From the NCBI GenBank assembly GCA_018066805.1, contig JAGPVX010000033.1, positions 1-52,340 on the forward strand: 52,340 nucleotides of DNA, in the 5' to 3' direction. Positions 8,107-16,091 of this stretch are shown here, piece by piece. The translations under genes were made by a program, and so were the position numbers. A model generated the notes under the pieces. It saw only the letters and a program-made list of their open reading frames with translations. It had not been told where the DNA came from and made no database searches. How positions within the stretch are numbered: position 1 is the first letter of the stretch; every line of letters begins with the position of its first letter. Origin of the DNA: Paraperlucidibaca sp. (GTDB taxonomy: Bacteria; Pseudomonadota; Gammaproteobacteria; Pseudomonadales; Moraxellaceae).

Positions 8107-10116
8107 GTGAATCAGCTTAATCCTCGTCAACGCGAAGCCGTTTTAGCCATCTCCGGCCCCGTGTTGGTGCTCGCCGGCGCCGGCTCTGGCAAAACCTCGG
8201 TGATCACGCAAAAAATCGCCTACTTGATTAATGAGTGCGGAATCTCGGCGAGCAAAATTTTAGCGGTGACCTTCACCAATAAAGCCGCACGTGAGATGAA
8301 AGAACGCGCTGGCAAATTGGTCAGCGGCCCTATCGCACGCGGCCTCACCGTGTCGACCTTTCACACCCTCGGCCTGACCATGATCAAGCGCTCGCCCGAG
8401 CAGTTTGGCCTGAAAAAGAATTTCTCAATATTTGACGCTGAAGACTCAAACACGCTGCTCGGCGAATTGCTGCATAAAGAAAATGCCAGCGACAAAATCA
8501 AGCTGGTGCGCAGCATCATCTCGAGTTTTAAAAATGATTTGGTGACGCCGGCCGAAGCGGTTAGCCGCGCCGAAAGCGAAGGCGATCTTTTTGCCGCCAT
8601 GGTTTATGAATCTTACGAGCGCCATTTACGCGCCTACAACGCCGTCGATTTTGATGACTTAATTGTTCGCCCCACACTGGCTTTGCGCGACAACGATGCT
8701 TTGCGCGAGCAATGGCAGAACAAAGTGCATTACCTCTTAGTCGATGAATATCAAGACACCAACTCTGCTCAGTATTTGATGGTCAAGCTCTTGGTCGGCA
8801 GCCGCGCTTGCTTCACCGCCGTCGGCGACGATGACCAGTCGATTTACGCTTGGCGTGGCGCACGGCCAGAAAACTTGGCGGATTTGGCAAATGATTATCC
8901 TGCGCTAAAAGTCATTATGCTCGAGCAGAACTACCGCTCGACCAGTCGCATTTTGAAGGCCGCCAACGCCGTCATTGCCAACAACCCACATACGTTTGTG
9001 AAGAACCTGTGGAGCCAGCACGGCATGGGCGCAAACATCCGCGTGGTGCAATGCCCCACAGAAGATGCCGAAGCCGAGAAAGTGGTGACTGAGCTGCTCA
9101 ATCATAAGGTCATGCAGCGCTGCGAATTTCGCGATTATGCCGTGCTCTATCGCGGCAATTTTCAAGCGCGCGTGATGGAAACCAAGCTGCGCGAGTTCCA
9201 GATTCCTTACAAAATTTCCGGTGGCCAATCGTTTTTCGCGCGCTCAGAAATCAAAGATGTCATGGCGTATTTGCGTCTGATCATTAACCCCGAAGATGAC
9301 AACGCATTTTTGCGCATCGTTAATACGCCAAAGCGCGAAATCGGCCCATCCACGCTGGAGAAGCTCGGCAGCTACTCACAGCAGCGCGAATGCCCGATGT
9401 TATTGGCCTGCGATGAACTTGGCCTTGGCCTGCATGTCGGCGACCGTGCATTGACCCGCCTACAAGAGTTCTCGGCGTGGATAGGCAGCACCGCGCGCGC
9501 CATCATTGGCGGAAATGAACCGCTCAATGACATCAAACAAATGCTCTTGGACATCGACTACAACGATTATTTACTGGAGCAATCGGCCACACCGCAAGCG
9601 GCCGAACGCCGCATGGAGTCGGTGAATAGTTTCTTGAGTTCGGTGCAGCGGCTTTGGGAAAAAGCCGAAGATGAAGAAGACCGCGATATCGAAGCGGTAA
9701 TTCGCAAATTGGTCTTGCTCGATCTTTTAGAGCAGCAAGCTGAGGAAGATGACAGTGACAAAGTCCAGCTGATGACGCTACACGCGGCTAAAGGCTTGGA
9801 GTTTCCGCATGTGTTTTTAATCGGCCTAGAGGAAGACTTGCTGCCGCATCGGAACAGTATTGAGGCCGACACTGTCGAAGAAGAGCGGCGCTTGATGTAT
9901 GTCGGCATCACTCGCGCCAAGCAAACGCTAACGCTGACTTACTCTGCTAAGCGCAAATCGGCTGGCGAAATGATGGCCACCACACCTAGCCGCTTTCTCG
10001 ATGAGCTGCCAGCTGACGATCTCGACTGGGAAGGTAAAAGCAGTGGCCGCAGCACCGAGCAAAAGCAGGCTATTGGTCGCGCGCATTTGACTAATTTGCG
10101 AGACTTATTGGGTTAG
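8107..10116 (+). CDS. rep: Rep ATP-dependent DNA helicase
   Basis: A 669-residue SF1A helicase matching E. coli Rep throughout. Rep moves 3'-5' on single-stranded DNA, clears proteins ahead of the replisome and restarts forks. Visible: Q motif LNPRQREAV, Walker A GAGSGKT at 24-30, motif Ia FTNKAAREMKER, motif II VDEYQDTN, motif III VGDDDQSIYAWRGA, motif IV LEQNYRS, motif V LMTLHAAKGLEFPHV and motif VI YVGITRA. The GTG at 8107 has GGAA six bases upstream and matches the length of Rep; the in-frame GTG at 8101 directly abuts that site. Two hairpins and a terminator follow. Confidence 0.96.
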   Translation: MNQLNPRQREAVLAISGPVLVLAGAGSGKTSVITQKIAYLINECGISASKILAVTFTNKAAREMKERAGKLVSGPIARGLTVSTFHTLGLTMIKRSPEQFGLKKNFSIFDAEDSNTLLGELLHKENASDKIKLVRSIISSFKNDLVTPAEAVSRAESEGDLFAAMVYESYERHLRAYNAVDFDDLIVRPTLALRDNDALREQWQNKVHYLLVDEYQDTNSAQYLMVKLLVGSRACFTAVGDDDQSIYAWRGARPENLADLANDYPALKVIMLEQNYRSTSRILKAANAVIANNPHTFVKNLWSQHGMGANIRVVQCPTEDAEAEKVVTELLNHKVMQRCEFRDYAVLYRGNFQARVMETKLREFQIPYKISGGQSFFARSEIKDVMAYLRLIINPEDDNAFLRIVNTPKREIGPSTLEKLGSYSQQRECPMLLACDELGLGLHVGDRALTRLQEFSAWIGSTARAIIGGNEPLNDIKQMLLDIDYNDYLLEQSATPQAAERRMESVNSFLSSVQRLWEKAEDEEDRDIEAVIRKLVLLDLLEQQAEEDDSDKVQLMTLHAAKGLEFPHVFLIGLEEDLLPHRNSIEADTVEEERRLMYVGITRAKQTLTLTYSAKRKSAGEMMATTPSRFLDELPADDLDWEGKSSGRSTEQKQAIGRAHLTNLRDLLG

Positions 10117-10117
10117 C

Positions 10118-10176
10118 GCCGCTGCAGGTAGCAGCGGCTTAAGCGGCACGGCAACACGCATCAGTGCCGCTTAAGC
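10118..10176. repeat. Two perfect hairpins downstream of rep
   Basis: First: GCCGCTGC (10118-10125) pairs with GCAGCGGC (10131-10138) around 5 bases. Second: GCTTAAGCGGCAC (10137-10149) pairs with GTGCCGCTTAAGC (10164-10176), 13 perfect pairs around 14 bases. Bases 10137-10138 are shared, so the two stems cannot both be complete at once. Neither is followed by a T-run. Confidence 0.75.
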
Positions 10177-10189
10177 AAACTCCAGCCAC

Positions 10190-10218
10190 AAAAAAGCCGC
10201 CTCGATGGGCGGCTTTTT
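10190..10218. terminator. Bidirectional terminator between rep and cytochrome c5
   Basis: GCCGCC (10196-10201) pairs with GGCGGC (10208-10213) around 6 bases, with six A before and five T after. It can end both rep (plus) and the cytochrome gene (minus). Confidence 0.9.
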
Positions 10219-10233
10219 CATTGCAGCGTAAGC

Positions 10234-10695
10234 TTATTTAGACTTGGCAATCATCACGTCAACTGCCGCAATGATCTCGTCATCGGAGCAAGTACCACAA
10301 CCGCCTTTCGGTGGCATGCTACGAATACCTTCAATGCCGTGCTTATGCAAAGTCGCTGCGCCTTGGGCAATACGCGGACCCCACTGGCCTTTATTGCCAA
10401 TCACTGGCGCACCCATCAGGCCAGCGCTATGGCAGGCGGCACAGACAGCAGTAACAACTTCATCGCCAGAGCGTGGGCCGGTCGCAGCAGCAGGAGCAGC
10501 GGCAACAGCAGCGGCGCATGGATCGCCCTCATAGCACACCTTGCCCGCCATATTGATGCGCTCAATAGTCGCGCGCTCGCTAAATAAGCCACGCTCACCT
10601 AGAGGGTATTCGGAAATATCTTTGGTCGATTTCGCTTGTGCTGCCATCGACAACACCAAACCAACGCTAGCCAGCATCAATGCAATTTTTTTCAC
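10234..10695 (-). CDS. Cytochrome c5 family protein
   Basis: A 153-residue exported cytochrome c. It has an N-terminal signal peptide (KKIALMLASVGLVLSMAAQA), a linker with a CYEGDPC cysteine pair, an Ala/Pro-rich stretch, and a c-type domain with CAACH for covalent haem, Met in RSMPPKGG as the likely axial ligand, and a CGTC pair at the end that is typical of c5. It should carry electrons in the periplasm toward terminal oxidases. The GTG at 10695 is chosen because GAGG lies 5 bases upstream and it begins the signal peptide directly; an ATG at 10761 would add 22 unlikely residues. The CYEGDPC pair is an addition to the usual c5 plan. Confidence 0.88.
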   Translation of the reverse strand: MKKIALMLASVGLVLSMAAQAKSTKDISEYPLGERGLFSERATIERINMAGKVCYEGDPCAAAVAAAPAAATGPRSGDEVVTAVCAACHSAGLMGAPVIGNKGQWGPRIAQGAATLHKHGIEGIRSMPPKGGCGTCSDDEIIAAVDVMIAKSK

Positions 10696-10814
10696 GTCAA
10701 CCTCACTTGGGCAAAGCGGCAGGCCATCAGCGCTGCCGAAACGGGAAAAGTATACCCGCATTCATTGTGCGCCAAAAGCCTTTGCTGCTCTGCCGCACAA
10801 GTGCAGGACATAAC

Positions 10815-12338
10815 TTAGTAGGTGTAATTCATGCCAAGCGTCAGTTCATACTGGCGCATATCGAGGGCAATCTCTTGGTCACCATCATCTATTCCCGCAT
10901 TAATTAAACCACCCTGGAGTAGCTGTACATTGCTCAACGGATTGCGACCACGTACTGGCTTAGCATCAGCATACATCATGCTTAAATCGTAACCCCAGCG
11001 TGGTGTCGCCTGCCAGTTCACACCCAGTGTGTAATGCTGCTCCACTACGCCTGGCGCCAGCATATTTAATGTTACTTCGCTAGATGGAATGGGTTGAGAG
11101 TCAGGCTGGCTATAGCCCGCACGCCATTTCCAGTCACCTTGCGTGTATTGATAACCAAACTTATAAATGCTCATGTCTTGCCAGCCAAAGCCAGGGCCAG
11201 TGTCGGCGCCAAGGCAGGATGGACTGGATTGGCTAGAACCTGCCAGCCTTGGCAGAGCGCAACCGCTAACAAAGGCCTGCGGGTTAAGCGGTCGACCAAC
11301 AGAAGCCACCTCATTGAATGAAATATGCTGATAATCGAGCAGGAATCGATGCGCCGGTAATGGCTGCCAAGCCAGCCCAAGATTCCAAGTTGTCGGAATA
11401 TCGAAATCGCCCTGCTCAGCAAACAAGCCGGCGTATTCCTTAAATTTCGTCATGTGGATACGCGACTGCCAAGACGCACCAAAATCTAAACCCGGTGCAA
11501 TGGTAGCAAGCATGCCGATACGCCCACCGCCGCCATAGGAAAAGCTGGTGCCGTTATCAGTAACTTTATCGGGCTCATTAGAAAATGCGGCAAATGCCTG
11601 TAGACCCTTGGCCTCAAATCGCTGCACAGCAAAGATAGGTGAGATGCCAAAAGATAGGCGTTCATTTACGTTAATGGCTAGCGTAGGCACAACAAACAGT
11701 TGAATCAAATCAACTGATGCAGTGCCATTGCCATTACCGCAAAAGCCCAGTAGATCAGGATTGTTCGCAAGTGCTGCACCACCGCCAAAGGCACCCTGGC
11801 AACGACTACTAACAACGCTATTTCCTACATTAGCTATTGGGTTGCCTAGGCCATTAAGCAGTGAACCGACCAAGCCAGCATTATTTCCAACCGCGGTGTT
11901 TACACCAAAAAAGGTGGCATTGCTTTCACTCTGCTTATACACCGTGTTCAGACCACCGTTGCCATAGAGCGCAAAGCCTGCCGACAAGGTTTCGTTAATT
12001 GGCGCAGCAAAGGCAAAACCAGGGATAGCAAAAATATTGTGACTACTTTTCACTGTGCCAGCATCGGTAGCAAAAATGCCAAGACCATTAGCATTTGGCT
12101 CGGTAGCCTCAAATTGCCGGCGCGGCACAAACAAGCTGAGGTTGGCATCCCAACGCATGCTTTTAATGCGGCCAATGCCGGCGGGATTAATGGTTGCGAT
12201 TAAGGCGTCGTCGCTAGTTGCCGTACCAGCACCACCCTGCGCGCGCTGCGAAGCGCTATAACCGTGAGCAAAATAGCCATTAGTAGCAAATGCAGCCGTG
12301 CTGACTAAGCTCAGTGCGAGCGCCATAACTCGTTTCAT
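10815..12338 (-). CDS. FadL/OmpP1 family outer-membrane transporter
   Basis: A 507-residue outer-membrane barrel of the OMPP1/FadL/TodX family, which takes up long-chain fatty acids and other hydrophobic molecules. A signal peptide (MKRVMALALSLVSTAAFA) is followed by the plug-forming N-terminus NGYFAHGYS, then GGAGTATSDDALIATINPAG, a strong family signature. The chain ends in alternating beta residues with a terminal aromatic (LTLGMNYTY), the BAM recognition pattern. An insert with Cys pairs (near 179 and 195, and 357-374) may form surface-loop disulfides. It fits the hydrophobic-substrate genes nearby. The ATG at 12338 has GGGAAA before it. Confidence 0.9.
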   Translation of the reverse strand: MKRVMALALSLVSTAAFATNGYFAHGYSASQRAQGGAGTATSDDALIATINPAGIGRIKSMRWDANLSLFVPRRQFEATEPNANGLGIFATDAGTVKSSHNIFAIPGFAFAAPINETLSAGFALYGNGGLNTVYKQSESNATFFGVNTAVGNNAGLVGSLLNGLGNPIANVGNSVVSSRCQGAFGGGAALANNPDLLGFCGNGNGTASVDLIQLFVVPTLAINVNERLSFGISPIFAVQRFEAKGLQAFAAFSNEPDKVTDNGTSFSYGGGGRIGMLATIAPGLDFGASWQSRIHMTKFKEYAGLFAEQGDFDIPTTWNLGLAWQPLPAHRFLLDYQHISFNEVASVGRPLNPQAFVSGCALPRLAGSSQSSPSCLGADTGPGFGWQDMSIYKFGYQYTQGDWKWRAGYSQPDSQPIPSSEVTLNMLAPGVVEQHYTLGVNWQATPRWGYDLSMMYADAKPVRGRNPLSNVQLLQGGLINAGIDDGDQEIALDMRQYELTLGMNYTY

Positions 12339-12513
12339 CTGGTGTTTCCCTCAGCGACTAAAAGACGCGTGAATTCATAATGTCGCGGATGATTAGCAAT
12401 TTTCTTATCCTTGTAAAAGACTTTGATGCCATGAGCTAATAAGTAAACGCTATAAGAGTGCGGAATCACGCGCACCAGCGTGGACGCATTCGGCAGCAAT
12501 CGTTATGATGCGC

Positions 12514-12539
12514 AGCCTTAAGTCAGCAGGCTTAAGGCT
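12514..12539. repeat. Inverted repeat upstream of tRNA-Arg
   Basis: AGCCTTAAG (12514-12522) and CTTAAGGCT (12531-12539) are perfect complements around 8 bases, just after a possible -10 (TATGAT, 12504-12509) and 14 bases before the tRNA. It would be in the tRNA precursor leader if that -10 is used. The remaining 12339-12513 stretch shows nothing else I can support. Confidence 0.5.
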
Positions 12540-12552
12540 TATTGCTATCTAC

Positions 12553-12629
12553 GCGCCCGTAGCTCAGCTGGATAGAGTATCGGTTTCCGAAACCGGTGGT
12601 CGTGGGTTCGAATCCCGCCGGGCGCACCA
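12553..12629 (+). tRNA. tRNA-Arg (anticodon CCG)
   Basis: A complete 77-base cloverleaf. The acceptor stem GCGCCCG pairs with CGGGCGC, then A and an encoded CCA. The D arm is GCTC-AGCTGGATA-GAGT. The anticodon arm TCGGT-TTCCGAA-ACCGG has a 7-base loop with CCG at its centre, and the T arm GTGGG-TTCGAAT-CCCGC is canonical. It reads CGG. It stands alone, and no integrase or duplicated 3' end is seen nearby. Confidence 0.96.
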
Positions 12630-12657
12630 TTCCCCCTGCTAGCGGTGGAGTATTTTC

Positions 12658-13557
12658 ATGGATTCTCTGCTGCTTATTCCTAGCTGCCTATTCCTCGGAT
12701 TTTTAGTCGCACGCTTTGCCTCGCCGCCAAAAGATATGGCGCCGGCATTGAACTGGTGGGTGATTCAAATCGCGCTGCCAGCCATCGTGCTCGAGCTAAT
12801 TCCACGCCTAAGCTTCAATATCGATCTATGGTATTTGGTCATCTCGCAATGGCTGGTGTTTATTGGCGCGGCTATTGTGTTTCAGCTAATTGGTAGCTGG
12901 CTAGGATGGTCGCGCGCCCGCATCGGCGCACTGATCTTGGTCTGCGGGCTTGGCAATACCTCATTCATTGGCTACCCCATGCTCGAGGCCCTACGCGGCC
13001 GCGAAGGCCTGGCTTTCGGCGTGGTTGCCGACCAACTTGGCTGCTTTATCATGCTCAGTGTCGGTGGCGTCTTGGTTACTGCTGTTTATGGCGGAGCTTC
13101 TACTAGCGCCTCCGCCGTTGCGAAAAAAATCCTGCTATTTCCAGCATTTATTGCACTGATCATCGGGCTTATTGTTGGACAACTAGGTGGATGGCCAGAT
13201 CAAATCGATAGCATCTTGTCGCGTATTGGCGCCACGCTCACGCCACTAGCACTATTTTCTGTTGGCCTTCGCTTACGGCTATCGCTACATAAATACCAGC
13301 TCATGCCGGTCATGATAGGCCTGAGCTGGAAGTTGCTGCTTGCGCCCTTAGCCATACTCGGCCTCGGTAGCGCCTTCGCCGTTTCGGCCAATGTGCTCAG
13401 CATTGCGGTGTTACAGGCGGCCATGGCGCCGATGATCTCCGCCGCAATTCTTGCCGACCAAAATGATCTAGAACCAGACCTCGCCAATGCCATTCTCGGC
13501 ATCGGCATTGTGATGTCATTACTCACCGTCACTGCCTGGCATTTACTGCTGCCGTAA
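12658..13557 (+). CDS. AEC (auxin efflux carrier) family transporter
   Basis: A 299-residue inner-membrane protein with about ten hydrophobic helices in two inverted halves, as in PF03547 permeases. Characterised bacterial members move malate, malonate and related compounds or amino-acid-like solutes. The N-terminal half carries the GNTSFIGYPM segment and the C-terminal half LQAAMAPMISAAILA; these broken helices around conserved Asn/Pro are characteristic. The ATG at 12658 has GGAG 8 bases upstream and follows the tRNA by 28 bases. The substrate cannot be told. Confidence 0.88.
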   Translation: MDSLLLIPSCLFLGFLVARFASPPKDMAPALNWWVIQIALPAIVLELIPRLSFNIDLWYLVISQWLVFIGAAIVFQLIGSWLGWSRARIGALILVCGLGNTSFIGYPMLEALRGREGLAFGVVADQLGCFIMLSVGGVLVTAVYGGASTSASAVAKKILLFPAFIALIIGLIVGQLGGWPDQIDSILSRIGATLTPLALFSVGLRLRLSLHKYQLMPVMIGLSWKLLLAPLAILGLGSAFAVSANVLSIAVLQAAMAPMISAAILADQNDLEPDLANAILGIGIVMSLLTVTAWHLLLP

Positions 13558-13660
13558 GCGCTCAAAACATCCATGCTATTGCCTTAACCATACATCGATT
13601 AGACAAATACGACCGTTTAGCGCGAATTCCTGCCACTCATCGAGAGAGGGTTTGTCTAAC

Positions 13661-13689
13661 TTGCCAAGTGTTTACTTAGTGACCAGTAT
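13661..13689 (+). promoter_or_regulatory. Weak promoter candidate for the copper-oxidase gene
   Basis: TTGCCA (13661-13666) and CAGTAT (13684-13689) are 17 bases apart, about 30 bases before the ATG at 13719. The -10 is poor, so this is tentative. Confidence 0.3.
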
Positions 13690-13718
13690 TTCCCGACTTG
13701 TGTCAGGATTACAAAATC

Positions 13719-16091
13719 ATGCAAAAAATAACAAGAAACAAACTAGCGCCACTCTTCCTCGTTGGCACCTCACTTGCGCTTGCCGCTTGCGGTGGTAGCT
13801 CTAGCAATAGCAGCTCAGCGAATGGCATCAGTGCACGCGAAACCGGCCAATCAAATATTTCCGAGCCCGACTGCACGACCGACGAGTGCATGAAAAATGG
13901 CGGCTTCACTAAGCCATTTGTTGAGCCGTTTGGCCCTAGCAGCATGAAGGCCATGGCCCGCGAAGTGGCAGACGAAGAAGCCGCAGAGGCCAGCGCAAAC
14001 CCACTAGACATGCTCGACGGCCTGCTCGATTCCATGGGCCTGCTAACGTCGAAAGGCAACCTGAAAAACCCATTAAAAATGGTTCCGCAGGACGATCGCT
14101 GCATTCGCAATGCCGATGGTCGCCCAACTGAATGCAAACCAGCTGCTGGCTCCGTTGCTCTGCTTGAGGATGGTCGCGTGCTTTATTTTAACGCGCTTGA
14201 AGGCACAGAAGACGCCGAGTTCTCGATCTTCTTCGAAGCAGGCGCGGTTGTCACCAATGACCAAACACGTGTGATGAGCCTCCGCGGCCGTAAGGCCGGC
14301 TGGATGCAACCAACGCCAGTTGATGGTGGCGCCAACCCTGACGGTGCGAAATCGACCGTGATTTTGCCCGGCGGCCTAACTGACACAGCAGGAAAACGAA
14401 ACAATAATGACGGCGCGCTATTTTGCGCAGACTTAGAAATGCTGGCGGATGGCCGCATCATGGCTGTTGGCGGCACTGACTATTATTTTGAACCCGGCAT
14501 AGATGGCCCAATCGCGCTTGGTCTATCAGAACTCGAAGGCATTAAAAATGCGCGTATTTTTGACCCTGCTGATAATAGCTGGTCGAAAACAGGCGATATG
14601 AAAAATGGTCGCTGGTACCCGTCGCTAACTACTCTAGCTAATGGCAATGTCTTTGTTACTTCTGGCGTTACTAAGCTGATCAAACCGGTATATCCAGAAA
14701 ACCCCTTAACCTCAGGCCGCAATGTCACAGAGTCTGAAACTTACGATTTTGGCTGCGGCACTTGGTCAAGCAACGGCGGTGGCGGCGAACGCTCATTACC
14801 GCTGTATCCACGCCAACATTTATTACCTAATGGCCACGTGCTCTATAACGCCGGCGGCCAAGCCTTCAACCCATTCGGCCAGTCCTACGACCAAGCCCTG
14901 TGGAATATTGTCGCTGCCTATAGCCCCGATACTAATAAATGGACCGACCTCGGCTACGCAGGCCTGCCATTACAGTTCAATAAAGCAGGCCTAGATAGAA
15001 TCGGCTCGGCACTTAACGTCACCAACCCAGATGCCGCCGCCGATATTCAATCGACACTCACTGGCTTGCTCGGCAGCATTTTAGAAGATCCAATGTCTGC
15101 ACTTAGCCCACTCACCGATGCACTCAGCGGCGACCCGTCCGGCACACTGATGAACGCTATTGGCTCAGGCTTCCGTGGCTCCACGTTCTCCATCCAGATG
15201 CCGTTAAAGCCCAACGAGCAAGGCCGTTATGATCACGCTGAGTTCCTCACTGGCGGCGGCGTGCTCGGCTTGATCACAGTAGGCAGCCCAGGCTCCTACT
15301 TCCCGACTAATTTATCGCGCATCGACCGCATCAATATCGCTGAAGACGACAGCATGGAGTATGTCTCGCGCATTACCGGAAATATGACCACACCACGTTG
15401 GTATGGCACTGGTGTGCTACTGCCAACGGGCAAAGTCATGGTGTTTTCTGGCGCTGACCGTGACGAAGTTGTATTGCCCGGCTTAGGCGGCCCGATCAAA
15501 AAATCAGAGATGTTCGATCCAGCAACAGAAACATGGACCGAGATGGCAACCGCGCACAATCCACGCACCTACCACAACACCGCCATGCTGCTGCCCGATG
15601 GTCGCATCTTGATCGGTGGCCACTCACCCATTAACACCGCATACGCTTTCTCGATCAATATCCCTGGCCTGTCACCCAACGATGGTCGCGATCCCAGCTT
15701 CGAGATCTATAGCCCGCCTTATGTCTTCGGCCCACGCCCAAGCATTACCAGCGCGCCAGCTCGTGCCACACACGGCGATAACTTAAACATTGGTGTCGCG
15801 AATGCTGACAATATTGTCGATGTGGTTTTGGTCAAACGCACCACGCTCACACACATTGTCGATGGCGATCAGCGCACCGTGTCACTGCCCTTCACGCGTT
15901 CAGGCAACACGCTCAATGCACGTATGCCTATACAAAAAGCAGTAACTCCAGCTGGTGCCTATATGCTCTTTGTCATCACAGAAAATGCCAAAGGCGAGCG
16001 CATCCCGTCGGAGTCGACTTCATTGCGCGTGACCACCCCTGAAACCACTAACCCTGTCTGCACAGCGCAGCCGGTGGTTGCGCAACGATGA
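13719..16091 (+). CDS. Lipoprotein copper-radical oxidase (galactose/glyoxal oxidase-like)
   Basis: A 790-residue lipoprotein: signal peptide with lipobox LAAC (Cys24), Gly/Ser-rich linker, seven-bladed kelch-type propeller and a C-terminal early-set domain (DUF1929) from about 663. The copper-radical site can be matched: Cys236 (LFCADLEMLADGR) and Tyr300 (GRWYPSLTTLANG) for the Cys-Tyr crosslink, Tyr618-His619 (RTYHNTAMLLPDGR), and His712 (TLTHIVDGDQR). Members oxidise aldehydes or primary alcohols to release H2O2. About 100 residues near 400-505 are an insert relative to plain propellers. The stop overlaps the next start (ATGA). The ATG at 13719 gives the signal peptide directly, with AGGA about 10 bases upstream. 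The real substrate is unknown. Confidence 0.87.
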   Translation: MQKITRNKLAPLFLVGTSLALAACGGSSSNSSSANGISARETGQSNISEPDCTTDECMKNGGFTKPFVEPFGPSSMKAMAREVADEEAAEASANPLDMLDGLLDSMGLLTSKGNLKNPLKMVPQDDRCIRNADGRPTECKPAAGSVALLEDGRVLYFNALEGTEDAEFSIFFEAGAVVTNDQTRVMSLRGRKAGWMQPTPVDGGANPDGAKSTVILPGGLTDTAGKRNNNDGALFCADLEMLADGRIMAVGGTDYYFEPGIDGPIALGLSELEGIKNARIFDPADNSWSKTGDMKNGRWYPSLTTLANGNVFVTSGVTKLIKPVYPENPLTSGRNVTESETYDFGCGTWSSNGGGGERSLPLYPRQHLLPNGHVLYNAGGQAFNPFGQSYDQALWNIVAAYSPDTNKWTDLGYAGLPLQFNKAGLDRIGSALNVTNPDAAADIQSTLTGLLGSILEDPMSALSPLTDALSGDPSGTLMNAIGSGFRGSTFSIQMPLKPNEQGRYDHAEFLTGGGVLGLITVGSPGSYFPTNLSRIDRINIAEDDSMEYVSRITGNMTTPRWYGTGVLLPTGKVMVFSGADRDEVVLPGLGGPIKKSEMFDPATETWTEMATAHNPRTYHNTAMLLPDGRILIGGHSPINTAYAFSINIPGLSPNDGRDPSFEIYSPPYVFGPRPSITSAPARATHGDNLNIGVANADNIVDVVLVKRTTLTHIVDGDQRTVSLPFTRSGNTLNARMPIQKAVTPAGAYMLFVITENAKGERIPSESTSLRVTTPETTNPVCTAQPVVAQR

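Noticed and set aside
8101..8109. GTG at 8101 as the rep start
   Set aside because: It directly abuts the GGAA ribosome-binding site; GTG at 8107 has proper spacing.
12553..12629. tRNA-Arg as an integration site for a genomic island
   Set aside because: No integrase and no repeat of the tRNA 3' end are visible downstream, and the neighbours look ordinary.
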